A stretch of DNA of 64,000 nucleotides from Geosiphon pyriformis (Eukaryota; Glomeromycota; Glomeromycetes; Archaeosporales; Geosiphonaceae). Below the pieces are notes generated by a model. The model worked only from the letters and a program-made list of their open reading frames with translations, was not told where the DNA came from and ran no database searches. Each line of letters starts with the position of its first letter. The first letter of the stretch is position 1. A program made the translations under genes and the position numbers. This document shows positions 22,894 to 34,500 of this stretch, one piece after another. The DNA is taken from positions 669,280 through 733,279 of the forward strand of contig JAAOMT010000129.1 in assembly GCA_016748015.1 (NCBI GenBank). Reading direction: 5' to 3'.

Positions 22894-25800
22894 CTATGCA
22901 GCTATATAGACAGAAGCTGAATCATCAATGCTGGAAAAAAACATACAAGACTTGCAAAAACCAAAATGCACACCAAAAGCTTTATCAATACCAAGCAAAT
23001 CAACCACACCAGCAGAAAGCCGTGCAGTCAAACCAGAGACTGAAGTAGGAGATGAACCATCTAAAGGAATCATTCCGTGCTTTTCCATATAGGCACGGTG
23101 TTTGGCCTGAACCAACCAGATCTCATCTCTAAAAGCGAGGCCAAGAGAACGCGCAAAATTAATGACCTTCAAACATGCCATCTTGGAATTATGGAAGATA
23201 GAAACAGCTTCACCAAACCATTTATCAAAAACAAAACCCTTATGGAGAGCCATAGACACTGAGGACCCTGAAACACAAGACGACAACAACTGCAACAAAA
23301 CTGAAGAAGAGACAGAAGAACCAGAAAGTGTTTTCCAAGTGTTCATGTGAGAATCCAACAACCGACGCCGAGCAGAATCATCAATCTTACAAGAAAAAAC
23401 ATGATCCGACACCTCTACATTACCACAATATAGACACAACACACTGGGATAAAGTCTATTATAAAGCCGTTTTCGAACAGCCATAGGCAAGCGATAATGC
23501 AAAGCCTTTATAAAATAAGAGCGTGCATTAGCCGAAATCTTACTAGTGAAACCAGTGGTCATATGCAAATCAGGATGCCACACCAAAGAAGAATGGGACC
23601 AATCAATATTAGCACACAAGTCAACAGGCAAAATTTTAGAACCAGACCCCACCTCCTAACATGCACAACACATGATATAAAAAGTGTTATGGACAAAGTG
23701 CCTTGAATTGCCAGAGACAACATTGCCATCAGCCATCATCCAGGTGAGAAGGAAGAAACCAGTCAGAAACAGAAACAGCACCAGCAATTACATCAGCATA
23801 CTCGTTTCCCGAAATCCCAGAATGACCCTTGACTTTGTGCCAGTTAACTTTAAGGCTCTTACTGTAAATGACGTTGGCAATGTGCTGATGCTCAATCCAA
23901 CACCGATTATGGAAATCAGGAACCACTAGACCCAATTCCGATTTGCAAGCATCCAATGCAGACTGACTATCCGAAAATAAATGAACATTACTAAAAACAG
24001 GAACACACTCAAGAACCAACACGATTGCCTATAACTCAGCCATGGTAGAAGACATCAACCCAAACACACCAACACCCAAACCCATACCAATGTTTTCGAA
24101 AAAAGCCACAGCACCTGCTTCACAGCCAACTGTACCCAAATTTCTTAATGATCTATTAGTGTAGACCAATAGCACCTTTGCATTAACTTGCAAAAGACGA
24201 TCACAGACAGACACAAAACCAGAAGAACCCAGAATATTTAAGAGACCAATATTAGCAAGAGGAGGGATGCGGGCAGAAGAAGAATCCTCACCAGCAAGAA
24301 AAACAGCAGAAAGTCTGAACCACTCAGGAATAGAACCACGGGGGTCCAGTTTCTTCCATCGCTTAAATGTGGACCAATCAAAGACAGTATCATAACGATC
24401 ATGAAGTTGGTCAACAAAGGCCATACCATACTGCTGAAGCAAGAGGAGACACCTAGAGAAAACTGATTCACCCAAAACAGTCAACATAGACGTCCCACCA
24501 TTGGCATGAAAAGAATTGGTAAAGGATTCACCCAAAGACAATTTGCAATTATAAAGCACATGAACCACACCTGCCAAAAAATTATTAGAGGCGCTGACAC
24601 GAATGCAAACAGGAGAACTCAATGGATGAATAAGGTGCCAACATAAAACCTACAGGTCATGAGACCTATGAGAGAACAAACATCCCACAATCCCACCAAA
24701 GTTGGCAAAATTAATAAGAGAAGCAACCTTGCCTTCAGACTAAACCTGCAGGAAAGATCTCAAACCATAAAAGGAGGGGTGGTGAATCGAATCACTAGGA
24801 AAATCAAGCAGAAGTCCAAATTTGAGCTTCAGGCCTTTACGAATTATAGCATCCCACTTGTTGTAAATGCCTATAGGAACAAAGCTAAATTGTGTCCTGT
24901 AGCTAATTATAGGTTGAAGAACCACTGAAACCAAATATAAGAACTGTTTATCTGAGATAGCTTTTTTTAGAACCAAATTTGTAAAGAAACAAACATCTGA
25001 ATGCACCTTAGCTAAACTGGGTTTGGAAAGGCCTTCAGTTGACAGAAATATGCCCAGATACCAATGGGATTCACTCTTTTTGGCAACAGAGATAGGTGAA
25101 CCACTAATGAAAAGAGTGGGATTTTTAACTTTACAATTGATAGGAATAGCTACTGTCTTGTTATTGTTTATTAAGATGTCATTAATCTGAAAAAACTCAC
25201 TAGCTATGTCCAAAATGTGTTGAGTAGCACTCTGACTACTGCCAACCCAAATTGTATCATCAACAAAAATGCCAGCGGCAAAATAAGAAGAAAGCCCAGC
25301 TTGCAATTCAATATGACCACTCTTGAAAATAAAATGAGAAATTAGCCTATACCCACAGACACTCTCCTAATGCTTGACTTCGCACAAAAAGGGATCATAA
25401 AAAATGTGCCACAGAAGGGGGGAAAAGACCTCTCCTTGATCTAAATCATCATAGACACGATAACCATCTGTCAAACCAAAATCTGTCATGACTCAATTAG
25501 TGCAACCTCTGTGAATGCCGCCAAAAAATCGAATAAACTTGTTGTATATTTTAATTCTGACCAAACACTTCTCCAAATGCTCCCAGCCAACTGAATCATA
25601 TGCTTTCCTCATATTTTGCAAGACCAGCCAAAGCTCTTGGTTCTTTTCCAGGGCATTTTCAACAACCAAACCAACTGCAAAAATAGGAGACTGTATCATC
25701 GTACCTTTCAAAACCAAAAAATTTTCACCACAAAGGACATCATAAGTGCTGTATGCTGAAGAAATCCTGTCTGAGAGTATTTTAGAGAGAATCTTGTGAG

Positions 25801-27571
25801 CTGTCTCAATCAGTACAATAGGATAAGTATTTGTAAGAACACCCTCCCATTCATACGGTTTGGGAATTATCGAAACCCAAGCTTCTCTCCAAGGGCCAGG
25901 AACAGATTTCACAAATAGGCAAGAGTTCAAAAGCACCAAGAGCATATTAAGGACTGAAATATCGCAATGTTTCCAAAGCTCATTTGAGATACCCGAAAGG
26001 CCAGCAGCTTTGCCATCTGGCAGGTTGGAAACAACTCCAAACAATTCATCGAAGTCAATCAAACTCATTACACCAGAAAAAGCTTTATCGAAAACATAAC
26101 CTAAAGAACGATACTGGCAAGACCACTCATCATTAATGTTAAGCACTACCCTTCGCTTTCTAGTCCAGCCTTCCATAATCTCATCCATCTTAGACTTCAC
26201 AGGAGCAGGATCCAACACCAGCTCATCCCCCACCACCAAATGATCTAAAACCACCTTGTGGAAGGGTCGTTCCAAAACATTACGTACAGTATGACCTTTG
26301 TTCAACTCAAAACTCTCCATTTTTTTGTCAATTGCCGACTTAATCTGAGATTCTTTGGCATGGTTTGATTCTGACAACTTAGACGAATGGTAAGATTTCC
26401 TTATCTTGGCCAAAGCTGAACAAATAGTATCAAAATGAGAACCCGAAAGAAAGAGAGACTCCACAACAGAAGCATTAGCAGTATTAATTCCCTTCCATGT
26501 GTTAAGTAGAGAAACAAATTCCTCATAAGAGACCAGACAAGAGGCTTTGACAATCTTCAACACCAAAAGCTCCAATTTGTGAAATCTGGATGATACTCTA
26601 TTATAGACACTGTCAAAACTCTTAAACCATTTTTTTTTGAAAACGTTCTCAGCTGACAAACACACCACTTGGCAAAGGTGACTCCACATTGTGTTCAGGT
26701 CCAAACATACCTTGGCAGCATAAAATTCATCATGGAATATGGCAGCATTTGCCGAAGTATCCTCTTTAAACTTGATCCAATTGGCGCCACCAGCATTTAC
26801 AAAATTGTACTTCCAACGATCCTTATTCACTTGTTTGCGCAATGAGTTCAACTGCACATTCAGCAAACCACCAAGACCCACGGAGACAGAAACAGCTTTA
26901 TGATCAGTGTCAAAATACTCTTCGACACCAGATACATCACGATCCAAAATTGCGTTAACAAGACTTGACGATACAAACACATAATCAATAATTTTAGCCA
27001 CTCCATAAGAATTGTTCCACGTAGCTTCCTTTCCAAATAAGCTTCTACTCAAAGAGTTGACCAAACCCAAATCAAAGCATTTTTTTAAGCTGGTACTTTT
27101 GCGAGAACCATCTTCATTAAAGTCACCACCCAAGATGATGAAAGAAGACTTATTTACCGTCCTCACGATCAAAGAATTAATATCATCTGCCTGAGAAAAA
27201 TGTACTGCCAAAGATGATCCAGCATATAGCCCCAAAATTGACACAGACAGTTTATTTTTGAAGAGAAGCTTAATAGAAAGAAACCAGCCAGGAATGTCTA
27301 AAACCTTACACACATGCCAAGCCAAGAAATTGTTCATAATGATTGCAACCCCAGAACTCATGTGACCAGAACTCAAACCAGAAGTAAAAACCCAAACGCC
27401 AACAAACTTGTTCATAATCCAAGAGCAAACCCTATCTTTCAACTTAGTCTCAGTAACAATTGAAATCACATTGTTTATTTCTTTATGCCAATGAATAATA
27501 TCCTCCTGTTTTGTAAGATTGTTCATACCCCTAACATTGCACATAGCAATTTTCCAAATATAACTGGTCAT
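22894..27571 (-). pseudogene. LINE B ORF2 (endonuclease, RT, RNase H), few lesions
   Basis: Start ATG 27571-27569 (MTSYIWKIAMCNVRGMNN). Open for 693 codons to a TGA at 25493 that replaces the Arg of the conserved INRVMTDFGL. Endonuclease residues visible: TETKL, ILGGDFNEDG, IDYVFVSSS, YFDTDHKAVSVSV. RT: NLPDGKAAGLSGISNELW, VSIIPKPYEWEGVL, NMRKAYDSVGWE, catalytic IFVDDTIWVGSS near 25250, and ISVAKKSESHWYLGIFL. RNase H is split over 23729-24160, with LFSDSQSALDA and VKGHSGISGNEYAD. A frameshift lies between about 23650 and 23740. Zinc motif CLYCGNVEVSDHVFSC near 23400-23440. Last stop 22894-22896. Confidence 0.88.
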
Positions 27572-29445
27572 TGAGATGAGGAGAGGACCAGAGGACCCGA
27601 ACCAGCACACATCTGCTCTAACTTTGCCAAAATCGAACCAATGGAGGCATTGAGAGCAACCAACTTCAATTCTAAAACACCAATTTTAGAAGTCAGCACC
27701 TTGGAACTGCTATGACCCAATTGAGAACTATCTTCGCCAGAAGTGAAAGAAATGGGTTGAGTTAAAGGAACATCTAACACCATGTTGGAATCCAAGTCAG
27801 AGTTAGCCACCATAAGAGAACTAGAGACGGATGGTTGAGGAGTATTTACTGGAAGAATTATATTAGAAGGAGGAGCTAAAGACACTAAACTGAGATTGTT
27901 AAAATAAAGAAGAATGTTTGAAATTTGATCAGATAAAAGCTCTACAGAGCATTTCAAACATGCCAAATGCACTTCCAAGGGGGCATCAACCATAGAGAAA
28001 GGGTGAAGGGTACTACCAGAACTTGAAGCACCAAAGAGCAAAGAACCGGAACCAGAGCCATCATGAAAACCACGAGAGACCGAAGCAACTGAGACCACTT
28101 GGGCCCAGGATTTGCCTCCAAAAGTGACAGGACGAGAGATCGGAACCTTTTTTTTAGCATATAATTTGGCCAACTAGAGACGAGTATTCAAGTTAGCAGG
28201 CTTTTTAAATGACTTGGGTGACTGAGAAGCTGATGCAACCTCAGCATCACATTCCAAGGCAGAATGACCGAACTTCCCATACCGTTTACAATGAACCAAA
28301 TCCAACCTAGCCCATGAGAGTTTCACTCCACCAAAGATTGGCTCCATGTGAAAAGCTGATTCCATAGCTTCATCAGATTCAAAACATATCACAGCACAGT
28401 GTGTTCTGTTGCCAGTCTCCAATAAATGATTGATGACACAAGTTTTCCCACCAGTCCCTTCCAAAAAATTCTCAAGATCATGAGCTGTCATTCCCACTGA
28501 CAAAGTAAACAGAAGCGTCCTAAACTGATCCCTAAAAGCCCATGTCTCACGATCTTCCACAGCCTTGGCCACACACACAGAATTTTTCCCAATTAGGAAA
28601 GACCATTTTGACACCAATAGATCAGCCTGACTAGATTCAGCAAACTCCACCACAGTCTTCTGCCACAGCCCAATTAACTGAACTTTGATAGACACAAACT
28701 GACCATACTCGGATACTGTGGCAATGATCATTTCTTTTGGCGTATCCATAAGAATTTTCTTGATTACTACAGCCCGATCCAAGTGAATTCCTTGTCTCTT
28801 AAGATTGCTGTTTACTATGATGTTATTCACCTTGGCCAATGATGTGGTTTTTTCCATGCTCTTTGATGAAGTAAACGTTGATCTGATGATTCCTTCAAAT
28901 TTTGAAGGGGTAGTGACCCCCCCAAAACCGTTGATTTTTAAAAACAATTTCCTGATTAATTGAGTTTTTGCAGTCGCCGATTTGCCTTCCACTGATGAAA
29001 GATTAATATCTAATGCAAAGGACTTCTTAACAGCAACTTCTACTTGAGATTTAACAATTTTGGGATCCAACCACATTTTTTCTAAAGGAATACCAAGAAG
29101 AGGGGGGAGAGAACCACCATTATCATCATTCATGTTGTAATCTAATGAACCAAGAGGGAAGCCGCAGTCCAAATCGTTTTTAACTCTCTTCACCTTAGGA
29201 GTTGTTGCAGCTGAGCCAAGAAGAGACCCATTATCACCACCAGCCAAGATGCTATTTGCAACACTGTCACCAGAATTACTTTCCATATCTGAGTATTAAC
29301 TCCCATCTGAATGAGATTTGGCCAAAGCAGCTTTGTTTCTATCACTAGATTGATTCATATGGCGAAGGGAAACTCTTTTTTTTTGAGAAAAGGGACCACC
29401 AATAGAACCAGAAGAAGCACCAACAAGAGCTTTCTTATTTGACAT
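27568..29445 (-). pseudogene. LINE B ORF1, two internal stops
   Basis: Likely start ATG 29445 (MSNKKALVGASSGSIGG), followed by a basic stretch (FSQKKRVSLRH). One stop near 29297, then open 29286-28177 (VKRVKNDLDCGFPLGSL; RRM-like VVIKKILMDTPKEM, KVQLIGLWQKTVVEF; second block LSVGMTAHDLENFLEGTGGK). The zinc knuckle is damaged (CKRYGKFGHSALEC: second Cys is Tyr). A single stop at 28174-28176 is followed in frame by LAKLYAKKKVPISRP and the C-terminal coiled-coil segment (SSKVLTSKIGVLELKLVAL). It ends in TGA 27570-27568, which overlaps the ORF2 ATG. Role: RNA-binding chaperone of the LINE RNP. Confidence 0.85.
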
Positions 29446-29600
29446 ACCACCGCCAGAAACAGTTTCCAAGTCCACAACAAAAGGATTATTTGTAAGAGAA
29501 ATGTTGAGGTACAGTAAGTGAAAAACAAAAAACTACTTTCAAAATATGACTCTTTTTTAGGAATTTGGGACGAAGGAAAGAAAACAGTTTTTATAGATTA

Positions 29601-31320
29601 TTTTAAATTTGACTGTAACTACCAATTTAATAACTATTAATAACTTTTAAATCTGAATTTAAAACAATTTTTTTAACACATTTTTTATTTTGTTTTTTTT
29701 GGTTTATTTTTTTTTTAATTTTTTTTATATTATTAAGTAATTTATAATTAAAATTTCTTATAAAAAAGTTAACTTTTATAACAAAGTAATTACACATATT
29801 TTAAAAAACTTATAAATAAGATTTTTTTATAAAAAAGTTGATTTTTATTATAAAATAATTATATAAGTAATTGGCATAGGATTGGTTATTTTATCATAAA
29901 TTTAACAGCATATATAGTTCAAAATATAGAAAGATATTTTAGAAAAAAAGTTAGTCTATTAAAAATTTACTGACTTCTATTAATAGCAGAATTAACAGTA
30001 AATTAAATATTAATAACATTAAAAAAGATATAAAAAATTTTTAATAATAATATATAATTAAAATTTTTAATATTAAAACAGTTAATAAAAAATATATAAT
30101 TAAAAATATTTTAGAATATTTTTTTTACAAAGTTGATTTGAATTATTTAGTTATTAATAATAAACATATTTTTAAATTTAATGAAATTATATTTAAAATT
30201 AAAAAATTATAAAAAATTAAGCTAAAAAAAAGTAATATTAAATAATATTTTAAATTTTAACTATGTTAATGTTTTTTTAAAATATATAAATAATAATATT
30301 TTTAATAATATTATAAATTAAATTAAATTAAATTAAATAAAATGAATTATTATTAATTATTAAGGATTTTTTTTAAAATACTATAATAATATTGTTATTA
30401 GTTTATTATTAAATTTATAAAATACTTATTTATTAAATAAATTTGTGTTTATAACTTAAAAAAAATTTAAGTTTTGATAATTCCTAAATTTTATAAATAA
30501 AATAATATTTTTATTAATATTTAGCTTATTGTTTTAATTAAGATTAATAGAAAATTTTTTTAAAAATTTTGTTTAATTAATTTTTTGTATATAACAAGTT
30601 TAAAATTTTTTTTAATAACAATTTTTTTGATTTAAAAAAAAATTTTATTTAATTTTCTATATTTATTGTAGATTTAATTATTAAAAATATTTTTAAAAAA
30701 AAAAACTTTAATTAATTTTATAAAATATATGTAAAATATATAATTTTTATAAAATAATTTTATTTAAAAAACAGTTTAATTTATATTAAAATATATAAGA
30801 AGTTTATTGAATTTTTTGGTAATATTTATGATAATAAAATTAACAGAGTTATAATAAATTTGAATTAAAAATAATTAAACTTATATTTAATATATTTTAA
30901 ATATTACAAATAGATTTTTTGATATTAATAATATTTTAATTAATAATAAAACAATAATTATTTTAATTTAAATTAAAAATATATTTTTGTTCATTAATAA
31001 TTTGTTAATTTTTATTGTAAAAAAAAATATTTAGGTATTTTTTTGTTTATAAAAAAACTATTTAAACCTAATTTAGCCAAAATATATTTTAATATTAAGT
31101 TTTTTTAAATTTAATATTAAAAAAAAACAGTTTTAAACAAACAATTTTTATATTTTTGCTATTTTATAACTTATTATTAGTTATTGGTTTCAGATTAGTT
31201 TTGTTTTAAAAATATATATTATAAATAAAATATTATAATAAAAAAGGATTTAAAATTAAAAACTAATTTGTTTAAAAACTTTTTTAATAAGACTTTATAT
31301 TATTTTTTTTATTTAATTTT
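29601..31320 (+). pseudogene. LINE remnant J, part 1: ORF2 RT, A+T-saturated
   Basis: Plus-strand sequence aligns with LINE RT despite almost complete loss of G and C. The stretch around 30385-30490 parallels the DNA of the NMLLVLLNSC to SIIPKPYEW region. FIEFFGNIYDNKINRVIINL at about 30801-30860 against FIRFFGSIHNGRINRVMTDF. FFDINNILINNKTIII at 30915-30965 against FFRFNNISVNNDKTVAI. YLGIF-like then FIKKLFKPNLAK at 31030-31080. The thumb continues to about 31315 (KGFKIKN against KGLKSKS). It is interrupted there by younger LINE sequence and resumes at 39240. Confidence 0.75.
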
Positions 31321-31442
31321 TTTTTTATTAACATTTATTAAGTGAGGCCCAAATATTATATAATTTGAAATTTTTTAAATAAATATAGGTTAAAAAAAAA
31401 TAATATTGATTATTATTTTCTTTAATATTACTAATATTCTTG
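31321..31442 (-). mobile_element. Short 5'-truncated LINE 3' end
   Basis: TTTATTAAGTGAGGCCCAAA near 31335-31355 repeats the 3'-terminal sequence shared by LINEs A, D and E, with a T-rich run to its left (A-rich tail on the minus strand). Only about 100 bp remain before LINE C begins, consistent with an extreme 5' truncation. Confidence 0.55.
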
Positions 31443-31597
31443 TTTATTTTTTTTATTTTTATTTTTATTTTTTAAACTGTTTAACAAATAAAGCCCAATC
31501 ATTATCTAGTACATAGAGCCAGATTAAGTGGCTCAAACTAAATGTGACTCACGCACTTTCTACATGTGGCTAGTCACTCAGGCCAGACAAGACAACA

Positions 31598-34500
31598 CTA
31601 TGCACTAACACAAACACAAAGATTACTATCCAAACCCCCAAAAAAAAGACAAGGCCTGTGACAGCCAAAACTGATAGCAAAAAACTCAGTGATGCCAAGC
31701 AACCTAATCATATTGTCAGAAAGCACAAAAAACATACTACAAGATAGACCCAACATCAAGCTATTGTTACTGACCAAACCAGCTCTCTCCATGTCTGACC
31801 TAAACTTAGATCTAACTAACCACACTCTAGAATGATGCAACTTAACCAAAAATCTTATAAAATCAACAACTATATAGGAAGCTTTCTTAATATCATCAAA
31901 AACACCAGCCGCTTCAACACACCAACTCTTCATCACAAATTTCTTACACAAAACTGAATATCTGCCAACATCTAAAAGGCAAGAATTAAGAACCTGAAGA
32001 ACAGAAAAAGAAGACAGGTCACAAACGCCAACCAAAAAAACCCAATGTGCTGAAGCCTCCAATAGAATTTTCTTATGAGTGTAAGCATCTTGTAGACAAG
32101 AGAAAACATAGTTGGGCAACTCCATCTTTCTATACAACAAGCATTGAACACCTGGATAACATCTATTATACAACCTTTTCCTAACTGTTACTGGCAATCT
32201 CCTATGCAAAGCCTTCATCAAATATGTACAAAGATTCACCAATTTTCAGCTGATAAACCCAGCAAGCATGTGAGAATTAGAATGCCAGACCCTCACAGAA
32301 GAAACCCAATCAAAATCCCTCAATATGTCAATAGAGATCACATCACAGCCTGGACCAGCTTCCCAATGAGTGCGACAAACAGACCTAAATAAATCCTTAA
32401 TGAAGTGATGAGCATTGCCCAAGACCACAGTGTCTTCAGCCACCAAAAAACATTCACGGACTCTCACTGGTAAAACATAAGAAGAGCCAGCAGCCTCACC
32501 CACAAACCTGTCAGTTTTTACATTACCAGGAACACCAGCATGGCCCCTGACCTTGGCCCAACTCACACTAAGATTTTTATCCTTAATCAAATTAAAAACA
32601 TGCCTATGCTCAACTTAATAGCAGTTGCAAAAATCTGGAACCTTAGATGACAACTTAGAGACACATGCATTAATAGCAGCTTGACTGTCAAAAAACAAGA
32701 GCACTGAACAAGAGGATGAAACACATTCCAAAGTGAGAGCAACAGCCTGCAACTCGGCTATAGTAGAAGACAAGAGGCCATAAACCTTGACACCAATGCT
32801 CAAATCCAAAACTAGGAAATATGCAGCAGCACCACTTGACACATCAGCAGAACCAGCACCCATTAATGACCCGTCCATGTAAATCTCAAAACAGCCAGAC
32901 CAGACCCCATGTAAACCATCCCATACAGAGAAAAACACATCAAACTCCAAAATGTTCAAACCACAAGAATGAGCAGTGCCAGAAGAGCCAGAGGAGAAAA
33001 AACTCTTATCCAGCAAATACTTAGATACAACCACAAACCAAAAAGACACTGGGCCCTGTGGATCTAACTGTTTTCAATGACAAAAAGTCTTCCAATTTAA
33101 CAGAACACCCTTTTTATTGAAGATCCGATCTCCAAAAGCAACACCATAACATTTAAGAGACTGAACAGAATCAAAGTACAAAGACTCCCCAAGAATCAAA
33201 GACATTGAAAAATGACCAAGATGACGAAAAAAATTAGAGAGGTTGTTTACTAAAGAGAGACCATTGTTCAAAAAATCTTCACTACACCCACCAAAAAATT
33301 GTTCACCAGACTAACATGCAGCTTGACAGGAGCTTGAAAAGAATTCAAAGAAGCCCACCCCTGGATCTGCAAGTCCAGACACCTATGTTCAAACAAGCGA
33401 CCAAGAATGTCAGGAGCATTAGAAAAAGAAATCAAAGAGACCACTTTTGTCTCAGATTGCACTTGCTCAAAAGACTTCAAGCCATATAGAAAGGGATGAT
33501 GCAGAGCAGCATCAGAAAAATTGCAGAGTAGATGTGCCTTGGACTTGAAGTCTTTCTTAATCAAAATGTCTCACTTGTGGCAAACATCAGATGAAACAAA
33601 ACTGAACTGTGTTCAGTAACTAACAATGGGCTGTAAAACAGCCAAGACCAAATAAGAAAACTGTTTATCCATAATTGCTTTCCTTAGCACTGTATGAACA
33701 AAAAAACAAACATCTGAGTGAGCCTTGGCTAAACTCAGTTTGGACAACCCTTTAGTTGATAAAAAAATACCCAAATATCTGTGAGCTTTGTTCTTCTTGG
33801 CAATAGAGATTGGCTGACCACTTATACTTAAAAAAGCAAACCTAACACCCTGATTAATTGGTATAGCCACCGTTTTTTCATTGTTTATAGAAATGTTGTT
33901 GATAGAGAAAAAATCACTAGCAATATTCAAAACATACTGCATAGAAGATTGGCAATCTCCAACCCAAATCGTATCATCTACAAAAGCACCAGCAGCAAAG
34001 AATGAAGACATCCCATCACTATTCTTAATCCTGCCAGTTTTCGCCACAAATTTTGTATCAATACAATATCCACACAAATGTTCATGTCTTTTAATCTCAT
34101 ACAAGAGCAGATTATAGAAGATTCGTCAAAGAAGAGGCAAAAAAACCTCACTCTAATCAAGGCCATCATGTACCCTATAACCATTTGAGAGACCAAAATC
34201 AGTCATTACCCTATTAACCCTGTCCTCATAAATCCCACCAAAAAATTCAACAAATCTGTTACACATCTTAATATGACACAGGCTAGCCCTCAAGTAGTGC
34301 CAACCAATAGAATCATACACTGTTACAAGTGATTATTTCTGTTGTGGAATTGAATAACAAACCCATAACTTGGTGCTCAAAAGCTACTTTTGTGAATGAT
34401 GTGCAGAAGGTATGGTATCTGAAGATTTTGGTTGATCTGAAGGTTTTGTTGTGGAGTTTTTTGTATAATAGACAGAGATTCAATAAGGTTAATAGTGGTT

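Larger units (their letters stand above)
22758..29600 (-). mobile_element. LINE B, APE-type non-LTR retrotransposon, near full length
   Basis: About 6.8 kb with the same organisation as LINE A. The 3' UTR begins at 22893 and leads into an A-rich tail (T-rich on this strand, 22758-22775). The 5' start motif (CGTCCCAAATTCCTAAAAA-like) is at about 29550-29590. ORF1 is nearly intact and ORF2 carries a 705-codon open stretch, so it is one of the younger copies. Confidence 0.9.

Noticed and set aside
16105-25745. Plus-strand open frames of 60-170 codons opposite LINEs A and B
   Set aside because: They are antisense shadows of ORF1/ORF2, recur at the same relative position in each LINE copy, and match no protein family.
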